From positions 1-64,000 of the forward strand of contig NZ_PISE01000031.1 in assembly GCF_002835805.1 (NCBI RefSeq): a stretch of DNA of 64,000 nt, written 5' to 3'. Shown piece by piece: positions 7,078 through 15,278 of the stretch; position 1 is the stretch's first letter, and every line of letters starts with the position of its first letter. Source of the stretch: Niallia nealsonii (lineage in GTDB: Bacteria > Bacillota > Bacilli > Bacillales > Cytobacillaceae). The translations under genes and the position numbers were made by a program. Below the pieces are notes generated by a model, which did not search any database, was not told the DNA's origin, and worked only from the letters and a program-made list of their open reading frames with translations.

Positions 7078-7521
7078 TTAACCTCCGATATAAACACTTT
7101 CACATGTTCCAGGTTTTGGTTCATAATAACAATGATTTTTATATTGACCAGCTAAAGGTTGGCCGTACCAAGTTGGAGGACACGGAGCATATGGATTAAA
7201 ATACCAAAGAGCATATTTTCCTGGGTGGTCTCTCCAATAATCCAAATTCTGTTTTGCTAATCTTTTTTCAGCAGTTCTCGCTCTTTGATAAAATACATTC
7301 CCTTTTTGAACAGCTTCAAAAGAATAATTTCCTCCTTGTACTTGATAAATGACTTGTGGAATTGTTCTTAAATCTTTGAAATCTGAACAATTTGCTTTAA
7401 GACGATTAACAATTACATTTCCAACATATAACATTCCTTGTATTCCTTCACCTTCGGCTTCTGCTCTCATCATCCTTGCCATTAAGTCAACGTCTGAACT
7501 TCGGTAATTTACTCTTGGCAT
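7078..7521 (-). CDS. cwlJ: CwlJ-type spore cortex-lytic hydrolase
   Basis: The product of 147 residues, close to the usual 142 of CwlJ, has no signal peptide. The Hydrolase_2 (SleB/CwlJ) domain fills the whole protein. DVDLMARMMRAEAEGEG carries the conserved catalytic Glu, followed by GMLYVGNVIVNRL, the IPQVIYQ stretch, and an aromatic Cys-containing C-terminus (ALWYFNPYAPCPPTWYGQP...CESVY). CwlJ sits in the spore coat and cuts the cortex peptidoglycan during germination. It usually lies next to gerQ, which is absent here, so this may be a second copy. GGGGGTG upstream of ATG 7521 fixes the start. Confidence 0.85.
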   Translation of the reverse strand: MPRVNYRSSDVDLMARMMRAEAEGEGIQGMLYVGNVIVNRLKANCSDFKDLRTIPQVIYQVQGGNYSFEAVQKGNVFYQRARTAEKRLAKQNLDYWRDHPGKYALWYFNPYAPCPPTWYGQPLAGQYKNHCYYEPKPGTCESVYIGG

Positions 7522-7785
7522 TTTGTCACCCCCAAAATATAGTATGAAAAAAAGCCTACATTGATGTCATTGTTTATAAAATAAGAATGCTTAGTTTTTA
7601 AAGCTTACAGTTTTTAAGTAAGGTGAAAATCATGTCATTTTTTTTAATAGTTTTATTCCACAAAAGCCCCGTTAATAACCTTAAAAAATAAGCGTTAATC
7701 CTTCTTTGAGTAACGCTAGCGGTTAGTTTAACAAATATCCAAACAATCTAAATGACGCGGAAATATAAAAAACATCTGGTTTGCT

Positions 7786-7819
7786 AAAAATCACCTCTTT
7801 AAAGCTTAGAGGTGATTTT
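7786..7819. terminator. Bidirectional terminator hairpin
   Basis: AAAAATCACCTCT pairs with AGAGGTGATTTT across a loop of about ten bases, and A- and T-runs on the two sides would let it work on both strands. It bounds the minus-strand remnant that ends at 7820. Confidence 0.7.
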
Positions 7820-8176
7820 CTATTGGATATTTATTTTGAAATTGCGATAAAGATTTTGAAGAATTGTACTTAAGGAAATTTCACCAATAATGGGATTAAT
7901 CTTTGAATTTCCTGTTGGATTATCCATTGAAAGGGCATGAGTAGAAGCGACAGATTTACCATTAGTGTCAAAAAGCAAGTGTAGCCTATATTAAAGTAAA
8001 CTTTAATGGAGACAAATGGAATTCAGTATATATCAAATTATTTTCAGATCGTCTAAACACTTATTTGTTTGCAGCGTTTCCTTTTCAAAAAATATTTTAT
8101 GAAATTGAATATATTAGTAAAAAAGTAGCGGATTAAATTATTTTAATAAAAGTAAATGGAATAAATTTTATGTAGA

Positions 8177-8226
8177 GTGTCTGTCCTCCAATGTTTTAAC
8201 GTTTAACAGTTTTGGGGGTAGGCACC
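8177..8226. repeat. Degenerate GTGTCTGTCC/GGTAGGCACC hairpin repeat
   Basis: GTGTCTGTCCTCCAA at the left pairs imperfectly with TTGGGGGTAGGCACC at the right, around a centre containing AACGTTTAAC. Hairpins with a GTGCCTGTCC arm and an AACGTT centre are dispersed in many Bacillus genomes; this looks like a worn copy. Confidence 0.45.
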
Positions 8227-8351
8227 AATATCCCAAAATCAAAATCCAATGTTAAAGTACTGTTTAACATGGATCATATTTTGTTAAGGGCTTTTGTTTG
8301 TGTTAATTTTATGACTTCATAGGAATATAAGCCTAAATTAGAACTGTTTTT

Positions 8352-8382
8352 TTGTTATAAAGAGGAGATTGTATGATATAAT
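8352..8382 (+). promoter_or_regulatory. Probable promoter of the riboswitch operon
   Basis: TATAAT at 8377-8382 is a perfect -10 box. The best -35 candidate is TTGTTA at 8352-8357 with a long spacer of 19 bases. Transcription would start near 8390, about 65 bases before the riboswitch core. Confidence 0.5.
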
Positions 8383-8454
8383 TTGGACAGTTTCTTTTAA
8401 GGTTACGCGGAGTAATGAAATGATAGCTAGTTATTTCTTTAAAAAAGAATAAGA

Positions 8455-8540
8455 AGCGACAAAGGCAAATTCATCGAAAGGTGAAGACGCAAAACTATAG
8501 GGACTAAGGTCGAAAGACGATGTTAGCCAGTTACCGATTT
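8455..8540 (+). ncRNA. Cyclic-di-GMP-I (GEMM) riboswitch aptamer
   Basis: The conserved GEMM blocks appear in order: CAAAGGCAAA near 8460, a GAAA tetraloop (CATCGAAAGGTG), GACGCAAAACTATAGGGA, CTAAGG with a second GAAA tetraloop, then GCCAGTTACCGA. These are the P2/P3 helices, the tetraloop and the ligand-pocket segments of class I cyclic-di-GMP riboswitches. The 3' end, TTACCGATT (8531-8539), is also perfectly complementary to AATCGGTAA (8561-8569) inside the following terminator, so aptamer folding and termination are mutually linked. It controls a STAS-like / KAS III / chemoreceptor operon. Confidence 0.9.
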
Positions 8541-8552
8541 TTTTCATAAAGC

Positions 8553-8587
8553 AAAAAACTAATCGGTAATAGATTAGTTTTTTTGTT
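8553..8587 (+). terminator. Riboswitch expression-platform terminator
   Basis: AAAAAACTAATC (8553-8564) pairs with GATTAGTTTTTT (8572-8583), followed by more T. Its loop and left arm can instead pair with TTACCGATT at the 3' edge of the aptamer. If ligand binding holds that edge in the aptamer, the terminator forms and the switch is OFF; this direction is inferred, not shown. Confidence 0.85.
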
Positions 8588-8672
8588 TTTTAGTAAAAAA
8601 TGAGAATGGTTGGAGTCTGTGATCTGCTGAAGACTTAGCGGTTTAGAATAAAAAAGAAAAGGAGAAAGATTA

Positions 8673-9038
8673 ATGGCATTATTTCAAACAGACAAAAACA
8701 ATAAAGCTTTTATTATTACTTTAGGAGGATTTGCTGAAACAGACAAGGCTTCTAATTTTGTGGAAAATTTAAAAAAGGAAGTTTCGAGTATTGATGTGAA
8801 AAACTTTAGCTTAATAGTAGATTCGGCGGAACTGCGAACATTCAAAACGGAAATTTTGCCCGTTCTTGAAGCTAGCTATTCTTTATATATGAATTTAGGA
8901 TTTAAAAAAATTCTAATGGTTACGCCAAAAAAAGTAACGCCAAGGCTGCAGCTGAAACGAATAGCCAAAAAAGTTCATTTTTCAGGAATATTTATAAATA
9001 CTCTTCAAGAGGCACGGAGCGCTGCAAAAAGCGATTGA
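8673..9038 (+). CDS. STAS/SEC14-like small protein under riboswitch control
   Basis: The product of 121 residues is soluble, with an alternating strand-helix pattern: AFIITLGGF, then NFSLIVDSAEL, then a helix ending in LGFKKILMVTPKK, and finally HFSGIFINTLQEA. This is the layout of the small STAS/SEC14-like proteins of Bacilli, whose fold is related to anti-sigma-factor antagonists. No conserved phosphorylatable Ser is obvious at the DSAEL turn apart from the Ser itself. It is the first gene behind the cyclic-di-GMP riboswitch; AAAGGAGAAAG precedes ATG 8673. The link with the KAS III and chemoreceptor genes downstream suggests a scaffold or partner role, which is inference. Confidence 0.65.
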   Translation: MALFQTDKNNKAFIITLGGFAETDKASNFVENLKKEVSSIDVKNFSLIVDSAELRTFKTEILPVLEASYSLYMNLGFKKILMVTPKKVTPRLQLKRIAKKVHFSGIFINTLQEARSAAKSD

Positions 9039-9157
9039 TTTTTTGATGGAAAATATCATGCATAATGGCTGATTGCCAGCGATTAGTATAATTATTAAAA
9101 AAATCTGAATAATTTATTTAATAAGACCATTTCTTATCAAATAAGGAGGGAAAGCAA

Positions 9158-10156
9158 ATGACTGTAAGTGCTATTCTAAAAGAAGTCTCTGTATATCATC
9201 CTGATAAAGTGGTAAACAATGATTATTTTATCCACCATTTTCAGCGTCAAGGAAAAGATATTGAACATCTGCTTGATGCTCTTGGGCGAGAAAATAGATA
9301 TGTAGCCGATTATCAAAGGGAAACTACTTTAACGATGGCGATTGAAGCCTCCAAACAAGTTTTAGAAAAAAGCAAGTTGTCTGGTGAAGATTTAGATATG
9401 ATTGTGTTTGTATCAGGCACACCTGAATATTTTTGGCCCCCAAATGCTGTTGCCATTCATCAAGCCCTGCAAGGAAAAGAAGAAGCGATTGTTTATGATA
9501 TGAATGTAGCATGTGTAGGGATGGTTGTGGCAGTGGAACAAGCAAGCCGTAATATGCTGGCTAACCCAAATATAAAGCGTGCTCTTGTCGTAGCTTCTGA
9601 ACAAATGCATCGATATGCAAGACAAGAAGATGCAGTGACATATGCTAATTTTGGAGATGGGGCTGCTGCTGTCCTTATTGAAAAAAGAAAGAATACAGAA
9701 AATGGATTTATTGACTCTACATACAAAGTAAATACAGAATCTATTGATAAAATTGTTTTCCCGGCCTGCGGCGTTTCTAACATGTTAGAGTCTGATACAA
9801 CAGAAACGGAGAAAAAAATCAAATGGGAAAATGTTAACAATGATAATGCATTTCTATCTACAATCGAACTGATTGAAAAGCTGCTGAAAAGAAATCATTT
9901 ATCTACCAAAGATATTCAAGCATTTTGCTTTTCTCAATTATCAAGGAAAAATATCTATAAAATACAAGAAGCATTCAAAGAAGACAGCGGGAAATTCCCT
10001 ATTGTTGGTACTGAATATGGCTATACAGGTTCTGTAAGTCCTTTTATGGCTTTAGAGCACGCTGTAAAAACAGGTCAAGTGAAAAGAGGAGATTATGTCA
10101 TTTTCTGGTCAGTAGGGGCAGGCTCTACTGCTTGTGCCGTATTATATAAATATTAA
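9158..10156 (+). CDS. Ketoacyl-ACP synthase III family protein with altered active site
   Basis: The product of 332 residues has the thiolase/KAS III fold throughout. The nucleophile Cys119 lies in the motif DMNVACVGMV, and GDGAAAVL is typical of the family. The catalytic His of FabH (HQAN motif) is replaced: the matching stretch reads CFSQLSRKN, with Ser259 in its place. The catalytic Asn (GNTSA motif) is also replaced, by Tyr289 in YGYTGSVS. The protein therefore keeps the acyl-accepting Cys but not the decarboxylation pair, which argues against ordinary FabH chemistry and for acyl transfer or hydrolysis. ATAAGGAGGG precedes the ATG. It is the second gene of the riboswitch operon, 119 bases after the first. 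Confidence 0.8.
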   Translation: MTVSAILKEVSVYHPDKVVNNDYFIHHFQRQGKDIEHLLDALGRENRYVADYQRETTLTMAIEASKQVLEKSKLSGEDLDMIVFVSGTPEYFWPPNAVAIHQALQGKEEAIVYDMNVACVGMVVAVEQASRNMLANPNIKRALVVASEQMHRYARQEDAVTYANFGDGAAAVLIEKRKNTENGFIDSTYKVNTESIDKIVFPACGVSNMLESDTTETEKKIKWENVNNDNAFLSTIELIEKLLKRNHLSTKDIQAFCFSQLSRKNIYKIQEAFKEDSGKFPIVGTEYGYTGSVSPFMALEHAVKTGQVKRGDYVIFWSVGAGSTACAVLYKY

Positions 10157-10172
10157 AATAGTGAAGAAACAA

Positions 10173-10203
10173 GCAGGGCATTCGATAGCCGAAAAAGCCC
10201 TGC
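10173..10203 (+). other. Intergenic hairpin between KAS III and chemoreceptor genes
   Basis: GCAGGGC (10173-10179) pairs with GCCCTGC (10197-10203) with a 17-base loop. The following GTTTAGAAAA is a poor T-run, so it may be a partial terminator or a stabilising hairpin that lowers expression of the chemoreceptor. Confidence 0.5.
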
Positions 10204-10240
10204 GTTTAGAAAAAAAATTAAAGGATTTAGGAGAAATTAA

Positions 10241-11500
10241 ATGAACAGAAAAAAATTATCCGACATCATTACACCTGGCCAGTTTAAAACACATGTCATC
10301 CCTTCTGCCATCATTGGCGCTTTTATCTTTACAAGCACTCTAACAGAAAATCAATTTGTAGAGTTTTGGATTGTAACAATAGGGGTGATTGCCTATATTG
10401 CTTTGGGCTTGTGGTCATCTATTCGTTCAACCAAAAAATTACATAAAATCATTCAATATACTCGGGATTTAGAGTCAGGAAATTTAGCCGAAACAATCGA
10501 AATAAATGGCCAAGATGAATTTGCGATGATTTCCAACTCTTTAACAAAAACAATGAACAATGTGCGACAACTTATGGAGGAATTGAAGGAAAGAACATCA
10601 AATGTAAACAGCAATTCTGATGAATTATCGGCAACAATCACAGAGTTGATTTATATAATGGACGATGTAAAGGAAACAACCAATGAAATGGCGCAAGGTT
10701 CTGTAGAATTGAGTGCAACTACCCAGCAAATTGGAGCATCGGTAGAACAAATCGAAGTTTCCACTAAGCTGTTAGCTGAAAAAGCAAATGAAGGTGAGGA
10801 TACAGCAGAAGAAATTAAAAAACGAGCAACGCAAGTAAGGGAAGATGCAAGCATATCTGCTTCTTCTTCTTATGATATATATACGGAAAAAGCCGAAAAG
10901 ATTAAAGGAAGCATCCAGCAAGCGGCAGTGGTCGAAGAAATAAAAGTATTAGCTGATACGATTGGCAATATTGCGGGACAAACCAATCTTTTAGCTTTAA
11001 ATGCATCCATTGAGGCAGCAAGAGCAGGAGATGCAGGCAGAGGTTTTGCAGTTGTCGCAGAAGAAATCCGCAAGCTGGCAGAACAATCCTCCAAATCAGT
11101 CAATAATATTCGCAAGATTACAAGCCAAGTTCAAGATGCTTTTTCTGATCTAATAGATAATTCAAAAGATATATTAGACTATATGGACACAAAAGTTAAA
11201 CCAGACTATGAAAAATTGGTGCAAATAGGGGAGCGATATGAGCATGATGCGGAATTTATTAATCAAATGTCCTATGAAATCGCCCAAGCATCGAGCGAAA
11301 TGGCAACTGCCATTGAAGAAGTAAATCTAGCCATTCAAAGCGTAACCGCAACAAGCCAACAATCCGCAGCAGGAACAGAAGAAATTTTGCATAATATTTC
11401 AGAGGTCTCCTTGGCGATTAAAGAGACGGCAGAAATGGTAGAAGATCAAAACAATGTAACAAGCAATTTGAAAAAACTTACGCGGAAATTTGGATTGTAA
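10241..11500 (+). CDS. Methyl-accepting chemotaxis protein lacking an external sensor domain
   Basis: The product of 419 residues has two close hydrophobic helices near residues 20-55, separated by only a few polar residues, so the extracytoplasmic part is tiny. A HAMP-like stretch follows ([27 protein letters not shown]), then a long coiled coil with the chemoreceptor hairpin tip [20 protein letters not shown] and [10 protein letters not shown]. Such receptors signal through CheW/CheA and often sense membrane or cytoplasmic states. TTTAGGAGAAATTAA precedes ATG 10241. It is the third gene behind the cyclic-di-GMP riboswitch, so the operon couples second-messenger level to a receptor and a lipid-type enzyme. 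Confidence 0.85.
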   Translation: MNRKKLSDIITPGQFKTHVIPSAIIGAFIFTSTLTENQFVEFWIVTIGVIAYIALGLWSSIRSTKKLHKIIQYTRDLESGNLAETIEINGQDEFAMISNSLTKTMNNVRQLMEELKERTSNVNSNSDELSATITELIYIMDDVKETTNEMAQGSVELSATTQQIGASVEQIEVSTKLLAEKANEGEDTAEEIKKRATQVREDASISASSSYDIYTEKAEKIKGSIQQAAVVEEIKVLADTIGNIAGQTNLLALNASIEAARAGDAGRGFAVVAEEIRKLAEQSSKSVNNIRKITSQVQDAFSDLIDNSKDILDYMDTKVKPDYEKLVQIGERYEHDAEFINQMSYEIAQASSEMATAIEEVNLAIQSVTATSQQSAAGTEEILHNISEVSLAIKETAEMVEDQNNVTSNLKKLTRKFGL

Positions 11501-12119
11501 AACAAGCTATTAGGGGTTTTTGGATATGAAAAAACAATCTGAATGTGAAAGAATCAGCATCGTTTATTTGCTTTATTACAAATAAAAAAGAATGTAGGGG
11601 AATGCTGCATAAGCATAAATAATAAATAGCCTTCTCTTCATGTTAAAAGCCAGCAGACAAATGCTAGATAGGATTTGTCTGCTGGCTTGTTATTATTTGG
11701 TCCTCTTTTTATTATCAAATCGCCTAATTTCTGCTGTTGTCGGCAAACTAAGTGCTACGAATGATTTTTTTCTTTCCCGCATCGCACACAAGCATTGGAA
11801 TAATAGCTGAATTTATGTTTCCTTTTAAAAAAACAAATAATAGACATCCATTTCAACTGGAATCACCTTATTTCTATTTTATACTCCCACTATTTTATAA
11901 TTAAAATATGAACAAATTATGAAATGTTCATTAAAAAAAAGAGAAAAAATGGATAAAGGTGTGGTGTGTACATAGTATACAGGGGAGAGAGCAGCAGTTT
12001 TGAAATAGATGCTGTATAGGAGCATTCATGGATGCACCAACAAAGTCATCCAATGTACTATCTAGTTCTCGCTTGTACTGTTTAGATAAAAAAATCTTTT
12101 AAATAAGATTGGAGCAAAA
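11501..12119. other. Intergenic region after the riboswitch operon
   Basis: Apart from the strong terminator at 11647-11692 I find no gene. The minus strand around 11700-11830 contains short protein-like stretches without a start, probably worn remnants. Confidence 0.4.
11647..11692 (+). terminator. Strong terminator of the riboswitch operon
   Basis: AAGCCAGCAGACAAAT at 11647-11662 pairs perfectly with ATTTGTCTGCTGGCTT at 11673-11688, followed by a T-rich stretch. This 16-base-pair stem closes the STAS/KAS III/chemoreceptor transcript about 150 bases after the last stop. Confidence 0.85.
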
Positions 12120-12365
12120 ATGTTTGAAGTTTTCTTTTCTAAAATGATGAAAGATAAAAAGAAAGAGTTAGAACTGCTTTTGGAGAATAAATTTCTTGAG
12201 TGGATATACTGTGCGTTAGTATGTATAAATGTGTAGAATGAATTTGCAAAGTATGCTGGTAAGAACGGCATTAAAATCTTAATGTGGATCAACATCAAAA
12301 TGAAGGAATTCATGGAAGAAGAAAAAATGATTGAAGAGTATCGTAATAAGAAGCGCTATAAATAG
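12120..12365 (+). pseudogene. Small basic protein gene with in-frame TAG (dispersed family)
   Basis: GGAGC lies just before ATG 12120 and one frame runs 81 codons to TAG 12363-12365, broken only by TAG at 12234-12236. The second half reads NEFAKYAGKNGIKI...KEFMEEEKMIEEYRNKKRYK. Closely similar tails recur at 24690-24775 (with TAG where this copy has TGG) and at 42925-42999. I do not recognise the family; it travels with the lysis-cassette debris and is broken in every copy where it can be judged. Confidence 0.5.
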
Positions 12366-12429
12366 GGTGATTCTTTTGTGCACTAAAAAAGGAAGAATCA
12401 AATTCCTTCCTTTCTAAAAGGGAAGCTCT

Positions 12430-12861
12430 TTGGAATGGTTACGGTTCAGCAGATCAAAGAAAATGATTGCAAAAGCAAAAGTCCTTGGATTTATATGGGG
12501 AGGCGATTGGGATAATGATGGGCAAACAAGCGATGAATCTTTGGTTGGTAGCCCGCATTTACAATATGCGTACAAAGGATATGGAACAGATACCTTTAAA
12601 ACACAAGGTAATGCTATCTCTTTAACAGTAAAAACAACAACGACAAAAACATCTAGTTCAGACAATGCTGCTATCGTACCTTATCCAGCTAAACTAATTA
12701 AAAAGGGTTCAACAGGTAAAAATGTTGAGAGAATCCAAAGGATAGTCGGTGTAAGAAGCGCTGGTGATTTTGGGCCAGTAGCAGTAAAAGCATATCAAAA
12801 ACGTAAAGGCCTTGATGTGGATGGACTAGTTGGAAAAAACACGTGGGATATGATGTTTTAA
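12430..12861 (+). pseudogene. Endolysin remnant: M15 peptidase tail plus peptidoglycan-binding domain
   Basis: The open frame encodes the end of an M15 (VanY/CwlK-like) peptidase: KVLGFIWGGDWDND, then SPHLQY with the zinc-binding His. A linker follows, then a PG_binding_1 domain (LIKKGSTGKNVERIQRIVGV..., ending in GLDVDGLVGKNTWDMMF). The HxxxxGxAxD zinc motif and the whole N-terminal half are missing, so it cannot be an active peptidase. It is a third copy of the lysin type also seen at 1634, followed by the same kind of terminator. A wall-binding fragment could still be made from ATG 12430, but the ribosome site is poor. Confidence 0.7.
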
Positions 12862-12918
12862 TTAAGAAAATAAGGGAATACTGGTTGTACAGACCAGTTC
12901 CCCCTGGGCTTATAACAT

Positions 12919-12947
12919 TCCTACTCTTCGGAGTGGGAGCTTTTTAT
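12919..12947 (+). terminator. Lysin-associated terminator, third copy
   Basis: TCCTACTC, TTCG, GAGTGGGA followed by GCTTTTTA. It is almost the same hairpin as at 2947. Confidence 0.8.
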
Positions 12948-13061
12948 TTTTTTTGCATTTTTTGTACAAAAGAGTTCTTCTTAAAATTAGAAAGACTCAC
13001 AATCCAGGTTATTAATAATTATAGGTTATTCTTCACAGCCTTAACCTATTAATCTAATCTA

Positions 13062-13454
13062 TTAATTATTTGAGTTAACTTTAAACTTCATTTCTCCATT
13101 TTCATTAATAGACTTTATAGTAACAGATACTCTTCCTATATATCCTTTTTCAAAATAGCCTACTAATGTTATTTGATGTTTTTTTCCATTATTATCAAAA
13201 TAGTAAAGTCTCATTTCACCTTCATCGACACTTTTATCAGGAATAATATTAATAGAATATTTTGCATTACTGTCTATTTTTAAAATTTTCTTATCTTGTG
13301 GGGCTTGAGTATATGTAATATATAAATTGGAAATGGTTGTGTCTGAGTTATTTTTAATTTTAATTATAAATCCTTCACGTCCGGCATAATAACCAATTAA
13401 TATACCTAATAGTAATACACCTACTAATCCGCTTATTAACAACTTTTTTTTCAT
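13062..13454 (-). CDS. Membrane-anchored hypothetical protein
   Basis: The product of 130 residues has an N-terminal membrane anchor or uncleaved signal (MKKKLLISGLVGVLLLGILIG). A beta-rich outer domain of about 105 residues follows, with FIIKIKNNSDTTISNLYITY near its start and GRVSVTIKSINENGEMKF near the end. No Cys lipobox is present. I do not recognise the family; the shape fits an extracellular immunoglobulin-like or stress-sensing module. AGGAGG is present just upstream of ATG 13454. A broken gene on the same strand lies immediately upstream. Confidence 0.65.
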   Translation of the reverse strand: MKKKLLISGLVGVLLLGILIGYYAGREGFIIKIKNNSDTTISNLYITYTQAPQDKKILKIDSNAKYSINIIPDKSVDEGEMRLYYFDNNGKKHQITLVGYFEKGYIGRVSVTIKSINENGEMKFKVNSNN

Positions 13455-13482
13455 TATAGCTCCTCCTATTAAATGCTACCAG

Positions 13483-13617
13483 TTAAATTACAGGAAATAC
13501 TTCATTATTATAATGGACTAATATGTTGCCCGGGTTGCCGCGAGTAGTTTCTTCTCTATAATAATATGAAATTGGACCTATTAAATACGTTGACTCATCT
13601 TTATTGCGATTTACCAC
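13483..13617 (-). pseudogene. Truncated hypothetical gene fragment
   Basis: A minus-strand frame of 44 codons, VVNRNKDESTYLIGPISYYY...GNPGNILVHYNNEVFPVI, looks like the C-terminal end of a soluble protein. The only start is a GTG without a ribosome site, with a stop just upstream. It ends 29 bases before the start of the membrane-anchored protein gene, so it may be what is left of the first gene of that operon. Confidence 0.35.
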
Positions 13618-13725
13618 TTCAAATTAAAGACTTAGAGAAATTCTAGAAAGATACCTAGAATGTTTTTCGCCAAAAGAAGATATCTCAAAATCTAAAGTTA
13701 TTTGTTGTTTTTAACAAGTAAAAAA

Positions 13726-13757
13726 CCCTATTCTTTATTGGAGTAGGGCCGTTTTTT
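13726..13757 (+). terminator. Hairpin with T-run
   Basis: CCCTATTC (13726-13733) pairs with GAGTAGGG (13741-13748), followed by CCGTTTTTT. Confidence 0.65.
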
Positions 13758-13926
13758 CTCTTTCAAAGATATACAGAAGAATACTTCCAAAAAAGATTGC
13801 TTCAATTAAATGAGTAATTCTGCTTATAAATGGAGTTTCATCAAAACCAAATAGAATATGTCCAAAATTATAAAATCCTGACAAAACAATGATCCATCGA
13901 ATTACTATCTTTTTTATTAATTTGTC
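13735..13926 (-). pseudogene. Small membrane-protein remnant
   Basis: A minus-strand frame reads KLIKKIVIRWIIVLSGFYNFG, then GFDETPFISRITHLIEAIFFG and a last helix ending EREKTALLQ. It has two likely membrane helices. No ATG, GTG or TTG start with a ribosome site exists at the front, and a stop lies just upstream, so it seems to be 5'-truncated. The 3' end overlaps the terminator hairpin. Confidence 0.35.
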
Positions 13927-14343
13927 ACTTCCTTGTTAAAACAATTATAATACTGCAAGAAAAATTGGACAAATCATTTATGCTTTTTTATGTCCAAGAA
14001 TGTTGATAAATCAACATTCTTGATTTTGAATTTTAATAGATTTTCCCTTTTGAGACAAATCCTTTTGCGTTTCCTTTTAAATGAAGGCTTAGTTATATTT
14101 TTTAAACAAACTTTATTAAGAGCTATACTTCAGAAGATATCTTTAAAATAACCTCCAACAAGTTAAAAAATTTAGTCAAGAAGATAATACAGTATGTTTT
14201 ATCTAACTGACCGAATCACTGACCGTTTAAAAAATATTAAGGATATAATTTTAAAATAAAGTTTCATCATTCTACTAATCCTTGCTTAACTAATACATCC
14301 TTTTATTTTAAGTGTATTTATTCACAATGTTTTAAACCTGCAG
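13927..14343. other. Intergenic region, nothing assigned
   Basis: This is AT-rich sequence between the small membrane-protein remnant and the end of the EamA gene. No reading frame, RNA or clear terminator is seen. Confidence 0.5.
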
Positions 14344-15246
14344 TTAGTTTTTCTCTGATACGGATATTTTTTTTGATATGGGAGCATTTTTTCCTAATAT
14401 AACAGAGAAGACAACAATTAATGCTATCATAACAGTAAAAACTGTGATGGATTCATCTAGAAATACTGTTGCAAATAGAATCATTAAAAATGGTTGTAAA
14501 TATTGAATCTGACTAACTCTTGCTATTCCGCCCATAGCCATTCCGCTATACCAAGCAACATATGCCAGAAATTGACTGACCACTGCGAGGTAAATAAAAC
14601 TAACCCAAGCATGTATTGGGGCATGGAGCATCTCAGTTGTAAGGTTTAGTCCAACTGGAATAATGAAAAATGGAGCACCGATCATAATTGCCCAAGCAAT
14701 CACTTGCCAGCTACCTAATTCTTTTGCGAGTCTTCCACCTTCTGCGTAACTAAGTCCAAGTATAAGAACTGCTGCTAGTAAAGTTAAATCGGCAAATTGT
14801 AATTGACCGAATCCAAGATGAAGTGCATACATAATAACAGCTAACGAACCAATTACACTTGAAATCCAGAATTTGCGAGAAGGGATTTCACCTGCTCTAA
14901 ACGTAGCAAATCCGGCTGTTGCTAATGGTAACAGGGCTAATTCCACAGCACCATGAGAAACAGGCAAGGATTCCATTGCCAAAGAAGTAAGGAGAGGAAA
15001 TCCTAAAACTGCACCAAAAGCAACAATAAGTAGACTTTTGAATTGGCGAGGAGAAGGTAGTTTTTCTTTTCGAACAATCAATACCACAGCTACTAAAATA
15101 GCGGCAACAACTGTTCTTCCTAAACCGACGACTGTGGTCCCAAAATACTCTACTGCAATACTTGTAGAAGGGAGCGTTAAGCTAAAACAAATAACACCTA
15201 CTAATCCCAGTAATAACCCAAATTTCTCTCTGGTTTCTTTCTGCAT
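14344..15246 (-). CDS. EamA-family drug/metabolite exporter
   Basis: The product of 300 residues has ten membrane helices in two EamA repeats; the first ends near residue 145 and the second runs from about 150 to 285. The repeat signature GRTVVAAILVAVVLI and the second-half motif SQIQYLQPFLMILFATVFLDE are typical of DMT exporters for amino acids or other small metabolites. The gene is divergent from a MocR-type regulator, with two CTGTAC boxes in the shared 161-base gap, so it is very probably that regulator's target. In related pairs the cargo is an amine or vitamin-B6-linked metabolite; the substrate here is unknown. Confidence 0.85.
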   Translation of the reverse strand: MQKETREKFGLLLGLVGVICFSLTLPSTSIAVEYFGTTVVGLGRTVVAAILVAVVLIVRKEKLPSPRQFKSLLIVAFGAVLGFPLLTSLAMESLPVSHGAVELALLPLATAGFATFRAGEIPSRKFWISSVIGSLAVIMYALHLGFGQLQFADLTLLAAVLILGLSYAEGGRLAKELGSWQVIAWAIMIGAPFFIIPVGLNLTTEMLHAPIHAWVSFIYLAVVSQFLAYVAWYSGMAMGGIARVSQIQYLQPFLMILFATVFLDESITVFTVMIALIVVFSVILGKNAPISKKISVSEKN

Positions 15247-15278
15247 CTTATCCTACCCCTAACCTTTTATTTTTGTCA

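Larger units (their letters stand above)
7522..8340. other. Long gene-poor region with coding remnants
   Basis: Two fragments are readable. On the minus strand a frame ending at 7820 reads GKSVASTHALSMDNPTGN...ILQNLYRNFKINIQ. On the plus strand 7996-8136 reads VNFNGDKWNSVYIKLFSD...ISKKVAD. Neither has a start codon with a ribosome site, so both look like tails of lost genes. Small hairpins lie at 7687-7713 and 7786-7819. Confidence 0.4.

Noticed and set aside
8590-8672. Second riboswitch copy between the terminator and the first gene
   Set aside because: AGTCTGTGATCTGCTGAAGACTTAGC has a small possible stem but none of the GEMM core sequences.
9493-9840. Minus-strand frames inside the KAS III gene
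   Set aside because: They are antisense to a well-supported gene, lack ribosome sites and show no domain.
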